Source: Actinomycetota bacterium | Lineage (GTDB): Bacteria; Actinomycetota; Actinomycetes; Propionibacteriales; Propionibacteriaceae | Assembly: GCA_020161755.1 (NCBI GenBank) | Contig: JAIUOS010000001.1 | Span: forward strand, 210,633 to 274,632 | DNA: 64,000 nucleotides | Direction: 5' to 3' | Part shown: piece by piece, positions 1 through 9,118 of the stretch | Numbering within the stretch: position 1 is the first letter of the stretch | Layout of the letters: the number at the start of each line of letters is the position of its first letter | Position numbers and translations under genes: made by a program | Notes under the pieces: generated by a model | What the model was told of the DNA's origin: nothing | What the model saw: the letters and a program-made list of their open reading frames with translations, nothing else | The model's database searches: none

Positions 1-90
1 ATCGCCCGCGGTGCGGCCAAGGGCGACATGGCGTCCTACTTCACCGAGCTGAACACCAAGTGGGCCAAGGCCCGCGTGGCCATCGGCTGA
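1..90 (+). CDS. Sugar ABC transporter substrate-binding protein, C-terminal end (partial)
   Basis: The last 29 codons of an open frame run from the window edge to TGA at 88-90 and end in ...WAKARVAIG. Helical, Lys/Ala-rich ends like this are usual for extracellular solute-binding proteins, and the gene lies directly before two sugar permeases. It would be the lipid-anchored binding protein that delivers oligosaccharide to the transporter. The identity rests mainly on gene order, because the body of the protein lies outside the window. Confidence 0.6.
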   Translation: MARGAAKGDMASYFTELNTKWAKARVAIG

Positions 91-96
91 CGACCC

Positions 97-200
97 GGTG
101 GGAAAGGGGCCGGTCCCCTTTCCCACCACCCGACGGACCAAAAGGGGACAGTCCCCCTTTCGGTCCGCCGGACCAAAAGGGGACTGTCCCCTTTTGGTCC
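97..200. repeat. Family A palindromic repeat, three tandem units
   Basis: Three palindromes lie at 97-127, 135-166 and 170-200. Each has the core AAAGGGG-CAGT/CTGT-CCCCTTT flanked by complementary GGACC/GGTCC or GGTGGG/CCCACC arms. They begin 6 nt after the binding-protein stop codon and end about 60 nt before the permease start. A transcript would fold into three strong hairpins. In this position they could stabilise the binding-protein mRNA or attenuate read-through into the permeases; that role is inferred. Confidence 0.9.
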
Positions 201-260
201 GGCGGGAGCCGTCCGACACCCCCAGCTCGACGCAACGCAGCACGAAACGAAGGAGTCACC

Positions 261-1205
261 GTGTCCAGCGTCACCCAGCTCGCCGCGCCACCGGTCGCGG
301 CCACGCCCGCGGCCCCGCGGCCGCGCACCACCCGGCGCACCGTGCTCTCCAAGGTCCTGCCGTGGCTGTTCCTGATCCTCCCGGTGGGCCTGCTCCTGCT
401 GCTCACCTACCTGCCCGCCGCGAACATGGTCGGCTACTCGTTCACGAACTGGGACGGGCTGTCGAAGACCTCCCGCAACGTCGGCTTCAACAACTACGTC
501 CGCATCTTCACCGACCCCGACCTGTTCCAGGTCTTCTTCGTCAGCGGCTACTACCTGGTGGGCGCGTTCCTCCAGATGGGGCTCGCGCTCTACTTCGCGA
601 CCGTCCTGTCCTTCAAGGTGCGCCTGGCCGGATTCTTCAAGGGCGTGCTGTTCTTCCCCTACCTGATCAACGGCGTCGCGATCGGCATGGTCTTCCTCTA
701 CTTCTTCGAGCCCGGCGGGACGCTGGACACGGTGCTGAACGGCCTGGGCCTCGGCGGTCTCGTCCACCAGTGGCTGGGTGACCCGGACGTGGTCAACTAC
801 TCCCTCGCCGGCGCCTCGATCTGGCGCTACCTGGGCCTGAACTTCATCCTGTTCCTCGGCGCCATCCAGTCCATCCCGGGCGAGCTGTACGAAGCCGCGT
901 CCATCGACGGCGCCACCCGTTGGCAGCAGTTCTGGTACATCATCGTCCCCGGCATCCGGCGGATCATCGGGCTGTCGTTCATCCTGGCGATCTCGGGCTC
1001 GCTGTCGGTCTTCGAGATCCCCTACATCATGACCGGCGGTGCGAACGGGTCGATGACGTTCGTGATCCAGACCGTCAACACCGCGTTCAAGTTCCACAAG
1101 GTGGGCCTCGCCTCGGCGATGGCCATCGTCCTGCTCCTGATCGTGCTGGTGGTCACCGCCATCCAGCGCAAGATCTTCCCCGACGAGAAGGTGGACCTGT
1201 CATGA
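261..1205 (+). CDS. Carbohydrate ABC transporter permease, MalF/UgpA type
   Basis: A 314-residue inner-membrane permease that would form half of the channel for oligosaccharide uptake. After a short Pro/Ala-rich cytoplasmic N-terminus there is a hydrophobic segment near residues 35-55 and further segments to the C-terminus. The EAA loop (EAASIDGATRWQQFW) near residues 211-226 is the binding-protein-dependent permease motif that contacts the ATPase. GTG 261 is chosen because AAGGAG lies 5 nt upstream; longer in-frame starts would read through the palindromic repeats. The stop overlaps the next start as ATGA. No ATPase gene is in the window, so a shared MsmK/MsiK-type ATPase is likely. Substrate specificity is inferred from the mannoside enzymes that follow. 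Confidence 0.93.
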   Translation: MSSVTQLAAPPVAATPAAPRPRTTRRTVLSKVLPWLFLILPVGLLLLLTYLPAANMVGYSFTNWDGLSKTSRNVGFNNYVRIFTDPDLFQVFFVSGYYLVGAFLQMGLALYFATVLSFKVRLAGFFKGVLFFPYLINGVAIGMVFLYFFEPGGTLDTVLNGLGLGGLVHQWLGDPDVVNYSLAGASIWRYLGLNFILFLGAIQSIPGELYEAASIDGATRWQQFWYIIVPGIRRIIGLSFILAISGSLSVFEIPYIMTGGANGSMTFVIQTVNTAFKFHKVGLASAMAIVLLLIVLVVTAIQRKIFPDEKVDLS

Positions 1206-2029
1206 CCCTTCGCGCGCTGCTCACCCCCGGCAAGTACCTCACCTTGATCCTCGCGGTGCTGTTCACGTTCGTCCCGCTCGTGGTCATCGTCATCGCCAGC
1301 CTGAAGACCGCGTCCGAGTTCGCCACCACCGGCCCGTTCACCCCGCCCGGGAACTGGCTGAACCTGGCGAACTACGCCACCGCGTTCACCCAGGGCGGGA
1401 TGGTGCTCGGCTTCGTGAACACGGCGCTCATCATGGCCGCGTCGCTGGTCGGGACGATCCTGCTGGGGACGATGGCCGCCTACGCCATCGACCGCTTCGA
1501 GTTCCGCGGCCGCGGCGTGGTGATGGCGCTGTTCCTCATCGCGACGCTGATCCCGTCCGTCACCACCCAGGTCGCGACCTTCCAGATCGTCAACGCCATG
1601 GGCCTGTACAACACCCGGGGCGCGGCGATCCTGCTCTTCATGGGCACCGACATCGTCAGCATCTACATCTTCATCCAGTACATGTCGACGATCTCCAAGT
1701 CGCTGGACGAGGCCGCGATGCTCGACGGCGCGAACCGCTGGACGATCTACTGGCGGATCATCCTGCCGCTGCTGCGGCCGGCCATCGCCACCGCCGTGAT
1801 CATCAAGGGCATCGCGATGTACAACGAGTTCTACATCCCGTTCCTGTACATGCCCGACAAGGACCTGGCCGTCCTGTCGACCTCCCTGTTCAACTTCAAG
1901 GGGCCCTTCGGTGCGCAGTGGGAGGTGATCTCCGCCGGCACCGTGCTCGTCATCCTGCCGACGCTGGTGATCTTCCTCGTCCTCCAGAAGCAGATCTACG
2001 CCGGAATGACCTCCGGAGCCACGAAGTGA
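1202..2029 (+). CDS. Carbohydrate ABC transporter permease, MalG/UgpE type
   Basis: A 275-residue permease and partner of the preceding one. It has an N-terminal membrane segment (about residues 12-32), a periplasmic stretch, and further hydrophobic segments. The EAA loop is DEAAMLDGANRWTIYWRI, near residues 168-185. It starts at the ATG that overlaps the upstream stop by 4 nt, which implies translational coupling and equal dosage. Its own stop overlaps the GTG of the beta-mannosidase. With the partial binding protein it forms a CUT1-type sugar importer. Uptake of mannobiose or galactosylated manno-oligosaccharides is inferred from the operon. Confidence 0.93.
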   Translation: MTLRALLTPGKYLTLILAVLFTFVPLVVIVIASLKTASEFATTGPFTPPGNWLNLANYATAFTQGGMVLGFVNTALIMAASLVGTILLGTMAAYAIDRFEFRGRGVVMALFLIATLIPSVTTQVATFQIVNAMGLYNTRGAAILLFMGTDIVSIYIFIQYMSTISKSLDEAAMLDGANRWTIYWRIILPLLRPAIATAVIIKGIAMYNEFYIPFLYMPDKDLAVLSTSLFNFKGPFGAQWEVISAGTVLVILPTLVIFLVLQKQIYAGMTSGATK

Positions 2030-4482
2030 CCTCCGCCGGCCCGCCCGGGGCGCCGGCGTCCCACCCGATCCACGAAGGCTGGACGGTCCGGGCCGTCCGC
2101 GGTCCGGTGCCGTCCGGGGTTGCCGGACGGGAGGTGCCCGCGACCGTCCCCGGCTGCGTGCACACCGACCTGCTGGACGCCGGGCTGATCGCCGACCCGT
2201 TCGTGGACGACAACGAGGCCCTCACCCGCTGGGTCGGGCTCACCGACTGGGAGTACCGCACCGCCTTCGCGTGGGTGCCGGACGGGCACGAGCGCCAGCA
2301 CCTGGTCTTCGACGGCCTCGACACGGTCGGCGAGGTCCGGCTGAACGGCGACCTGCTGGGCGAGGTCGACAACATGCACCGGACGTGGCGCTTCGACGTC
2401 ACCGGACGGCTCCGCGCCGGCGCCAACGAGCTGGTCGTCGCGTTCCGCAGCCCGCTCGACCACGCCGCGCGCCGCAGCCTCGAGCTCGGCATGCTGCCCA
2501 ACCCGTACCCGTCCGCGCCGTTCCACGCGATCCGCAAGATGGTGGCCAGCTTCGGCTGGGACTGGGGCCTCAGCACCGCCACCAGCGGCCTCTGGCGCCC
2601 GGTCACGCTCGAGAGCTGGTCGACCGCACGGCTCGACCGCGTCCTGGTCGAGGCGACACCGACGCCCGACGGCGGCCGGGTCCGCGTCCGCGTCCGGCTC
2701 GACCGCACCGACGACCGTCCGCTCACCGTCGGCCTGGTCGTGGCCGGTGCCGGCGCGCAGGCGAGCACCAGCGGCACCGACGTCGAGCTGGACGTCGAGG
2801 TCGCCGGCGTGCGCCGTTGGTGGCCGCGCGGCTACGGCGAACAGCCGCTGTACGACGCGTCCGTGACCCTCGCCGACGGCGAGCACCTCCTGGGCTCCGT
2901 CCAGCGTCGTGTCGGGTTCCGCAGCGTCGCCTGGGACACCACGCCGGACGCGCACGGGACGCCGTTCGCGCTCCGGGTGAACGACCAGCCGGTGTGGGTG
3001 AAGGGCGTCAACTGGATCCCCGACGACGCCTTCCTCACCCGCGTCGACCGCGCGCGGTACCGCGAACGCCTGCTCCAGGCCGTCGACGCCAACGTGAACC
3101 TCGTGCGGGTGTGGGGCGGCGGCATCTTCGAGTCCGACGACTTCTACGAGTTGTGCGACGAGCTCGGCCTGCTCACCTGGCAGGACTTCCTGATGGCGTG
3201 CTCGGCCTACTCCGAGGACGCGGCGCTGGTCGCGAGCATCGAGGCCGAGTCGCGCGACAACCTCGCCCGGATCGGGCACCACGCCAGCCTCGTCCTGCTC
3301 AACGGCAGCAACGAGAACGTCCAGGGCTACCAGGACTGGGGCTGGCAGCGGATGCTGGACGGCCGGCCGTGGGGCGCCCGCTACTACGACACCCTGTTCC
3401 CCGCGCTGGTCGCCGAGCTCACGCCGACGATCCCCTACATCCCGTCCAGCCCGTTCAGCCCCGGCGGAGAGCCGGCGAACGCCGAGGTGCACGGCGCGAC
3501 GCACATCTGGGACCTGTGGAACGAGCGCGACTGGCTGGACTTCCGTGCCTACCGGCCGCGGTTCGTCACCGAGTTCGGCTGGCAGGGCCCGCCGGCCTGG
3601 ACGACGCTGACCGACGCCGTCCACGGGGAACTCGCCCCCGAGTCGGTGCTGATGGAGGCCCACCAGAAGGCGCGCTGGGGCAACCACAAGCTGCTCGCCG
3701 GCCTGCTCCCGCACTTCCCCGTCCCCCGCACCGTCGACGACTGGCACTGGGCGATGCAACTCAACCAGGCGCTGGCCGTGCTGTGCGCGTTCGGCTGGTT
3801 CCGCTCGCTGGCGCCCCACAACAGCGGCGCGGTGATCTGGCAGCTCAACGACTGCTGGCCGGTGATCTCCTGGGCCACGATCGACGGGGCCGGACGGCCG
3901 AAGCCGGCCTGGTACGCGATGCGGGACGCCTTCGCCGACCGGGTGGTCAGGGTGCAGCCCGACGGCGACGACCTCCAGGTCGTCGCCGGCAACGACACCG
4001 CGCAGCCGTGGACGGGGACCGTCCGGCTGCGGCGGCTCACCTACGACGGGACGGTCCGCGCCGAGCTGTTCCTCGCGGCCACGGTGCCGGCCCGGGGCAC
4101 GCTGCGGCTCCGCGTCGCCTCGAACCTCTCGGTCCCGGCTGATCCGGCGGACGAAGTGCTCGTCGTCGAGTTCGACGAGGCGCAGGACCACTGGTTCTTC
4201 GCCGAGCCCCGCGACAGTGCCCTGCGGCTGCCGCGGTGGGACGTCGCGGTCGAGCCAGACGGCGACGACCAGCTCGTCCGCGTCACCCCGGACGTGCTCG
4301 TTCGCGACGCCTTCGCGATGGTCGACCGGCTCGCGCCCGCCGCGCGCGTCGACACCGGCCTGTTCACCCTGTTGCCCGGGGAGACCGCCGTCCTGAGGGT
4401 CGCCGGCGCCGGGGAGTTCGACGCCGCGACGATCGCTCGCCCCGACGTCCTGCGCTGCGCCAACCAGCTGGTGGCCCGATGA
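2026..4482 (+). CDS. Beta-mannosidase, glycoside hydrolase family 2
   Basis: An 818-residue cytoplasmic exo-beta-mannosidase that would release mannose from the non-reducing end of beta-1,4-manno-oligosaccharides. The GH2 order is visible: an N-terminal jelly-roll domain (to about residue 190, with FDGLDTVGEVRLNG), an immunoglobulin-like domain, a TIM barrel (about 300-640) and C-terminal beta domains. Likely acid/base is E430 in NGSNEN, and likely nucleophile is E516 in VTEFGWQ. Length is typical for the family and there is no signal peptide, so it acts on imported sugar. The GTG at 2026 overlaps the permease stop and is preferred to longer in-frame starts inside the permease. It appears intact. 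Confidence 0.93.
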   Translation: MTSAGPPGAPASHPIHEGWTVRAVRGPVPSGVAGREVPATVPGCVHTDLLDAGLIADPFVDDNEALTRWVGLTDWEYRTAFAWVPDGHERQHLVFDGLDTVGEVRLNGDLLGEVDNMHRTWRFDVTGRLRAGANELVVAFRSPLDHAARRSLELGMLPNPYPSAPFHAIRKMVASFGWDWGLSTATSGLWRPVTLESWSTARLDRVLVEATPTPDGGRVRVRVRLDRTDDRPLTVGLVVAGAGAQASTSGTDVELDVEVAGVRRWWPRGYGEQPLYDASVTLADGEHLLGSVQRRVGFRSVAWDTTPDAHGTPFALRVNDQPVWVKGVNWIPDDAFLTRVDRARYRERLLQAVDANVNLVRVWGGGIFESDDFYELCDELGLLTWQDFLMACSAYSEDAALVASIEAESRDNLARIGHHASLVLLNGSNENVQGYQDWGWQRMLDGRPWGARYYDTLFPALVAELTPTIPYIPSSPFSPGGEPANAEVHGATHIWDLWNERDWLDFRAYRPRFVTEFGWQGPPAWTTLTDAVHGELAPESVLMEAHQKARWGNHKLLAGLLPHFPVPRTVDDWHWAMQLNQALAVLCAFGWFRSLAPHNSGAVIWQLNDCWPVISWATIDGAGRPKPAWYAMRDAFADRVVRVQPDGDDLQVVAGNDTAQPWTGTVRLRRLTYDGTVRAELFLAATVPARGTLRLRVASNLSVPADPADEVLVVEFDEAQDHWFFAEPRDSALRLPRWDVAVEPDGDDQLVRVTPDVLVRDAFAMVDRLAPAARVDTGLFTLLPGETAVLRVAGAGEFDAATIARPDVLRCANQLVAR

Positions 4483-4493
4483 AAGGAACGACT

Positions 4494-5681
4494 GTGCCCG
4501 AGCACGAACCCGGCCTGCTGCGGGTGGAGAACCCGGTGCGGGACTACGCGTGGGGGTCGCCGACGGCCATCCCCGAGGCGCTGGGCGCCACTCCTACCGG
4601 GGTGCCGCAGGCCGAGCTGTGGCTGGGCGCGCACCCGGGGGACCCGTCCGTCCTCACCGACGGGACGCGGCTGGACGACCACCTGGCCGGCCAGGGGCAG
4701 CGCCCGCTGCCGTTCCTGATGAAGCTGCTGGCCGCCGCGTCGCCGCTGTCGCTGCAGGTGCACCCCGCCACGGCGCAGGCGCAGGCCGGCTTCGCCCGCG
4801 ACGAGGCCGCCGGGCTCGACCTGGCCGACCCCCTGCGCAGCTACAAGGACCCGTTCCACAAGCCCGAGATCATCGTCGCGTTGAGCCCGTTCGCCGCCCT
4901 GTGCGGCTTCCGGACGCCGGCCGCCGCGCGCGACGACCTGGTTGCGCTCCTTCCCGAACAGCTGGCCACCGGCATCGGCGGCGACCTCGCCGCCGCGCTG
5001 AGCCTGCCCGACGAAGCGGACGCGTTGCGCGCCGCCTTCGAGCTGGTGCTGTCCGGCCGTCCGGAGGTGCGGGCGCTCGCGGCCGCCGCCGTCGCCGCCA
5101 CCGCCGACGACCACTCCACGCTGGCCCGCACGATCCGCTGGGTCGGCGAGCACTACGGAGACGACCCCGGCGTACTCGGCGCCGCGCTGCTCAACCGCGT
5201 CGACCTGGCGCCACGCGAGGCGCTGTACCTGGGGGCCGGCAACATCCACGCCTACCTGTCCGGGTTCGGCATCGAGGCCATGGCGCCGTCGGACAACGTA
5301 CTCCGCGGCGGGCTCACCCCGAAGCGTGTCGACGTCGCCGGCCTGCTGGAGATCGTCCGCTTCGAAGCCCTCGTCCCGACCCGGGTCGAGCCGGTCACCA
5401 GCGAGCAGGGCGGCGTCCGCCTCACCAGCTACTGGCCGCCCGCCGAGGAGTTCTCGGTGCACATCGTCGACGCGGACGCCGGCCCGCGCACCCTGGCCGA
5501 GCTGACCGGCCCGGCCATGCTCATCGTGGCCTCCGGCCGCCTCGAGCTGGGCTCGGGCGCCGACACCCTCGTCGTCGAGCGCGGCCAGAGCCTGTTCCAG
5601 GCGGCTGGCGCGCCGCTCACCGTGCGCGCCCTCGAACCGGGCAGCACCGCCTACCTCACCACCACTGGAGCACTGACATGA
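4494..5681 (+). CDS. manA: Mannose-6-phosphate isomerase, class I
   Basis: A 395-residue zinc-dependent isomerase converting mannose-6-phosphate to fructose-6-phosphate, the entry of mannose carbon into glycolysis. Visible family motifs are QVHP near the N-terminal third, YKDPFHKPE, and the C-terminal signature GNIHAYLSGFGIEAMAPSDN followed by VLRGGLTPKRVDV. GTG 4494 is chosen because GAAAGGA lies 6 nt upstream. ATG 4479, overlapping the mannosidase stop, is an alternative that adds five residues. In this operon it finishes the path from mannose-1-phosphate and would also serve free mannose after phosphorylation. Confidence 0.93.
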   Translation: MPEHEPGLLRVENPVRDYAWGSPTAIPEALGATPTGVPQAELWLGAHPGDPSVLTDGTRLDDHLAGQGQRPLPFLMKLLAAASPLSLQVHPATAQAQAGFARDEAAGLDLADPLRSYKDPFHKPEIIVALSPFAALCGFRTPAAARDDLVALLPEQLATGIGGDLAAALSLPDEADALRAAFELVLSGRPEVRALAAAAVAATADDHSTLARTIRWVGEHYGDDPGVLGAALLNRVDLAPREALYLGAGNIHAYLSGFGIEAMAPSDNVLRGGLTPKRVDVAGLLEIVRFEALVPTRVEPVTSEQGGVRLTSYWPPAEEFSVHIVDADAGPRTLAELTGPAMLIVASGRLELGSGADTLVVERGQSLFQAAGAPLTVRALEPGSTAYLTTTGALT

Positions 5682-6697
5682 GCCCTGAGATCCTGACCGA
5701 ACCCCTGCCGAACCTGCCCTGGGAGGAGCGCCCCGAGGGCTCCACCGATGTGCTGTGGCGCTTCACCGGCAACCCGGTGATCGGCTGGAACCCCAGCCCG
5801 AGCACCGCCCGCATCTACAACAGCGCGGTGGTGCCGTTCGGCGACGGGTTCGCCGGCGTGTTCCGTGCCGACCACCGCACCGGCACGTCCGCCCTGCACG
5901 TCGGGTTCAGCCCCGACGGCGTCCACTGGGACGTCAACGACGAGCCGATCCGCTGGGTCGACGAGACCGGCGCCGACTACCAGCCGCGCTACGCCTACGA
6001 CCCGCGGGTGGCGAAGATCGACGGCCGCTACTACGTGTGCTGGTGCGTCGACTTCGGCGGCGCCGCGCTCGGCCTGGGCTACACCGACGACTTCCAGAAC
6101 TTCGTCCGGCTGGAGAACCCGGTCACGCCGTTCAACCGCAACGGCGTGCTGTTCCCGCGCACCATCGGCGGCACCTACCGGCTGCTCACCCGTCCCAGCG
6201 ACTCCGGGCACACCCCGTTCGGCGACATCTTCGTCTCCGAGAGCCCCGACCTCACCTTCTGGGGACGCCACCGCCGGGTGATGACCCCTGACAAGGAGTA
6301 CTGGTGGCAGTCGGTGAAGATCGGCGCCGGCCCGATCCCGATCGAGACGACCGATGGCTGGCTGCTCTTCTACCACGGGGTCTCCGGGACGGCGAACGGC
6401 CTGGTGTACTCGATCGGCGCCGCCCTGCTCGACCGGGACGAACCGTCGAAGGTGCTGCACCGCACCCGCAGCTACCTGCTCACGCCCGAGGTCGACTACG
6501 AGACCGCCGGCTTCGTGCCGAACGTGTGCTTCCCGTGCGCCGCGCTGTGCGACGGCGCGACCGGACGGATCGCCCTCTACTACGGCGCCGCCGACACCTT
6601 CTCCGCGCTCGCCTTCGGCCGGGTCGAGGAGATCGTCGCGCAGATCAAGGCCGACTCGCGGGTGCTTCCCGCCGACGCCGAGTCGTTCCGTGGCTGA
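5678..6697 (+). CDS. GH130 family beta-mannoside phosphorylase
   Basis: A 339-residue five-bladed beta-propeller enzyme of GH130, a family that phosphorolyses beta-mannosides to mannose-1-phosphate. Typical stretches are YNSAVVPFGDGFAGVFRADH near the N-terminus, YDPRVAKIDG with the likely catalytic acid D108, and a late FPCAALCD...YYGAADT segment. It is clearly different from the second GH130 in the operon and looks closer to the group of manno-oligosaccharide phosphorylases than to mannosylglucose phosphorylases. The exact substrate cannot be read from the sequence. It starts in a 4-nt overlap with manA and ends 8 nt inside the next gene. No signal peptide is present. Confidence 0.87.
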   Translation: MSPEILTEPLPNLPWEERPEGSTDVLWRFTGNPVIGWNPSPSTARIYNSAVVPFGDGFAGVFRADHRTGTSALHVGFSPDGVHWDVNDEPIRWVDETGADYQPRYAYDPRVAKIDGRYYVCWCVDFGGAALGLGYTDDFQNFVRLENPVTPFNRNGVLFPRTIGGTYRLLTRPSDSGHTPFGDIFVSESPDLTFWGRHRRVMTPDKEYWWQSVKIGAGPIPIETTDGWLLFYHGVSGTANGLVYSIGAALLDRDEPSKVLHRTRSYLLTPEVDYETAGFVPNVCFPCAALCDGATGRIALYYGAADTFSALAFGRVEEIVAQIKADSRVLPADAESFRG

Positions 6698-7958
6698 CGT
6701 CCAGACCCTGTCCGGACCCACCAGAGCCGCCGTCGACCGGGACGCGCTCGCCGCGCGCGTGCGGGCCGAACTGACCGGCAACGTGCTGCCGTTCTGGGCG
6801 GACGTCGCGGTCGACCACGTGCGGGGCGGCGTGCACGGCCGGGTGGAGGACGACCTCACCGTCGACGACTCCGCCGACCGCACCGCCGTGCTGTGCGCCC
6901 GCGTGCTCTGGGCCTTCGCCGCGTCCGCCCGCGTCCTCGACGACAGCGCCCACCTCGTCACCGCCGCGGCCGCCTACGACTACCTGGTCGCCCACTTCCT
7001 CGACCCGGTGCACGGCGGCGTCTTCTGGTCGGTGGACGCCGACGGCGCGGTGGTCGACGACCGCAAGCAGGTCTACGCCCAGGCGTTCGCGGTCTACGCG
7101 CTCGCCGAGTACGCCCGGGCCAGCGGCGCGGACGCCCCGCTGCGGCTCGCCGGCGAGCTGGTCGCGCTCATCGAGGCGCACGGCGCCGACCCCGTCCACG
7201 GCGGCTACCTCGAGGCCTGCGCCCGCGACTGGGGCGCGATCGGCGACATGCGGCTCTCGCCCAAGGACCTGAACGCGCCCAAGAGCATGAACACCCTGCT
7301 GCACGTGATGGAGGCCTACACCACCTACGCCGAGGTCACGCGGGACGCGGCCGCCCGCGCCCGCCTGGCCGCGCTGGTCACGGTCATCCTGGACGAGGTG
7401 GTGGACGACGCCCGGAACTGCTTCCGGCTGTTCTTCGCCCTCGACTGGACGCCGCTGTCGGCCACCGTCTCCTTCGGCCACGACATCGAGGGCGCCTGGC
7501 TGCTCGTCGCCGCCGCGACCGCCGTCGGCGACCCGGCGCTGCGGGCGCGGGCCGAGCGCGCAGCGGTCGCGATGGCGGACGCGGTGTGCCGCACCGGCCG
7601 GGACGCCGCCGGCGCCGTGCTGTACGAGTACGAGCCCGCCGACGACAACCGGCCGGCCCGCACCGACACCGACAGCCACTGGTGGGCGCAGGCAGAGGGG
7701 GCGGTCGGCTTCCTCGACGCGTACCGGCTGAGCGGCGATCCCCGCTTCCTCGACGCGAGCGCCGCCTGCTGGCGGTTCATCGAGGACCACCACGTCGATC
7801 GCGTCCACGGCGACTGGGTCAAGGTGCTCGACGCCGACCGGCGTCCGCGTCCGGAGTTCCCCAAGGTGGGGGCCTGGGAGTGCCCCTACCACCACGTCCG
7901 CGCCTGCCTGGAACTGATCCAGCGGCTCACCACCCCGGGAAAGGAATCCTCGCGATGA
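6690..7958 (+). CDS. AGE-family epimerase, probable mannobiose/cellobiose 2-epimerase
   Basis: A 422-residue (alpha/alpha)6-barrel protein of the N-acylglucosamine/cellobiose 2-epimerase family. Histidines conserved in cellobiose 2-epimerases are present: H205 ([10 protein letters not shown]), H264 ([12 protein letters not shown]) and H330 ([10 protein letters not shown]). N-terminal [16 protein letters not shown] is also typical. The likely reaction is epimerisation of the reducing-end mannose of beta-1,4-mannobiose to glucose, giving mannosylglucose for the phosphorylase encoded next. GTG 6690 overlaps the previous gene by 8 nt. A role on cellobiose or free sugar is possible, but its place beside a mannosylglucose phosphorylase favours mannobiose. 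Confidence 0.88.
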   Translation: MADVQTLSGPTRAAVDRDALAARVRAELTGNVLPFWADVAVDHVRGGVHGRVEDDLTVDDSADRTAVLCARVLWAFAASARVLDDSAHLVTAAAAYDYLVAHFLDPVHGGVFWSVDADGAVVDDRKQVYAQAFAVYALAEYARASGADAPLRLAGELVALIEAHGADPVHGGYLEACARDWGAIGDMRLSPKDLNAPKSMNTLLHVMEAYTTYAEVTRDAAARARLAALVTVILDEVVDDARNCFRLFFALDWTPLSATVSFGHDIEGAWLLVAAATAVGDPALRARAERAAVAMADAVCRTGRDAAGAVLYEYEPADDNRPARTDTDSHWWAQAEGAVGFLDAYRLSGDPRFLDASAACWRFIEDHHVDRVHGDWVKVLDADRRPRPEFPKVGAWECPYHHVRACLELIQRLTTPGKESSR

Positions 7959-9118
7959 GGGCGCACACCATCGAAGAACTCCGGGCCGCTCACGAGGCCC
8001 TGCTCGCCCGGCCCAACCCCGAGGACGAGCGCTGGTACAACGGCATCCACGCCCGCTACGCGAACCCGGTGCTGACCGCCGCCCACGTGCCGCTGGAGTG
8101 GCGCTACGACCTCAACCCGGCCACCAACCCGCTCGGGCTGGAGCGGCTCGGCATCAACGCCGTGCTCAACCCCGGCGCGATCGAGGTGGACGGGAAGATC
8201 CTGCTGGTGTGCCGGGTCGAGGGCAACGACCGCAAGAGCTTCTTCGCCGTCGCGGAGAGTGGGAACGGCATCGATGGCTTCCGCTTCTGGGACACCCCGG
8301 TGGTGATGCCCGAGACCGACGTGCCCGACACCAACACCTACGACATGCGCCTGGTGCGCCACGAGGACGGCTGGATCTACGGCCTGTTCTGCACGGAGCG
8401 CAAGGACACCGACTCGCCCTCGCTGAGCGCGGCGATCGCCCAGGCCGGCCTCGCCCGCACCCGCGACCTGAAGACCTGGGAGCGACTGCCCGACCTGGTC
8501 ACGTCCTCGCCGCAGCAACGCAACGTGGTGCTGCACCCCGAGTTCGTGGACGGCCAGTACGCCTTCTACACCCGCCCGCAGGACGACTTCATCACCGCCG
8601 GCAGTGGCGGCGGCATCGGCTGGGGCCTCGCCGACACCATGGACGGGGCGGTGATCGCGTCGGAGAGGGTGATCGAACCGCGGGCCTACCACACCATCAC
8701 CGAGGAGAAGAACGGCGAGGGCCCGGCCCCGATCCGCACGGACGCAGGCTGGCTGCACCTCGCCCACGGCGTCCGCAACACCGCGGCCGGGCTGCGCTAC
8801 GTGCTCTACCTGTACCTCACCGCGCTCGACGAGCCGTGGCGGGTGACGCACAAGCCGGGCGGCTACGTCATCGCCCCCGAGTTCGACGAGCGGGTGGGCG
8901 ACGTCTCCAATGTCGTCTTCGCCAACGGCTGGGTGGCCCGCGCGGACGGCTCGGTGCTCGTCTACTACGCGTCCTCCGACACCCGCATCCACGTCGCCAC
9001 CAGCACGGTCGAGCGCCTGCTCGACCACGTGCAGAACACGCCCGCGGACGGCCTGCGCTCGGCGGCCAGCGTGCAGCAGCGGCTCGCGCTGATCGAGGCG
9101 AACCGGGGGCTGGCGTGA
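7955..9118 (+). CDS. 4-O-beta-D-mannosyl-D-glucose phosphorylase, GH130 subfamily 1
   Basis: A 387-residue enzyme predicted to cleave beta-mannosyl-1,4-glucose with phosphate to mannose-1-phosphate and glucose. The subfamily 1 signatures are strong: [35 protein letters not shown], and [18 protein letters not shown] with catalytic acid D130. RBS AAGGAA lies 9 nt before ATG 7955, which overlaps the epimerase stop by 4 nt. Next to the epimerase it recreates the mannobiose pathway known from Bacteroides and Ruminococcus. Product mannose-1-phosphate is the substrate of the phosphomannomutase encoded immediately downstream. Confidence 0.93.
   Translation: MRAHTIEELRAAHEALLARPNPEDERWYNGIHARYANPVLTAAHVPLEWRYDLNPATNPLGLERLGINAVLNPGAIEVDGKILLVCRVEGNDRKSFFAVAESGNGIDGFRFWDTPVVMPETDVPDTNTYDMRLVRHEDGWIYGLFCTERKDTDSPSLSAAIAQAGLARTRDLKTWERLPDLVTSSPQQRNVVLHPEFVDGQYAFYTRPQDDFITAGSGGGIGWGLADTMDGAVIASERVIEPRAYHTITEEKNGEGPAPIRTDAGWLHLAHGVRNTAAGLRYVLYLYLTALDEPWRVTHKPGGYVIAPEFDERVGDVSNVVFANGWVARADGSVLVYYASSDTRIHVATSTVERLLDHVQNTPADGLRSAASVQQRLALIEANRGLA

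Noticed and set aside
97-200. Possible CRISPR array (three tandem similar units)
   Set aside because: Units are palindromes separated by 3-8 nt, without spacers of regular length and without cas genes.
36-1097. Long minus-strand open frame across the permease gene
   Set aside because: Its product is Arg/Asp/Gly-rich without motifs, as expected from the opposite strand of a GC-rich gene; the plus-strand frame has clear permease motifs.
1996-4191. 731-codon minus-strand open frame opposite the beta-mannosidase
   Set aside because: Shadow of a real GH2 gene; composition is dominated by Arg, Val, Asp and Gly, with no start signal.
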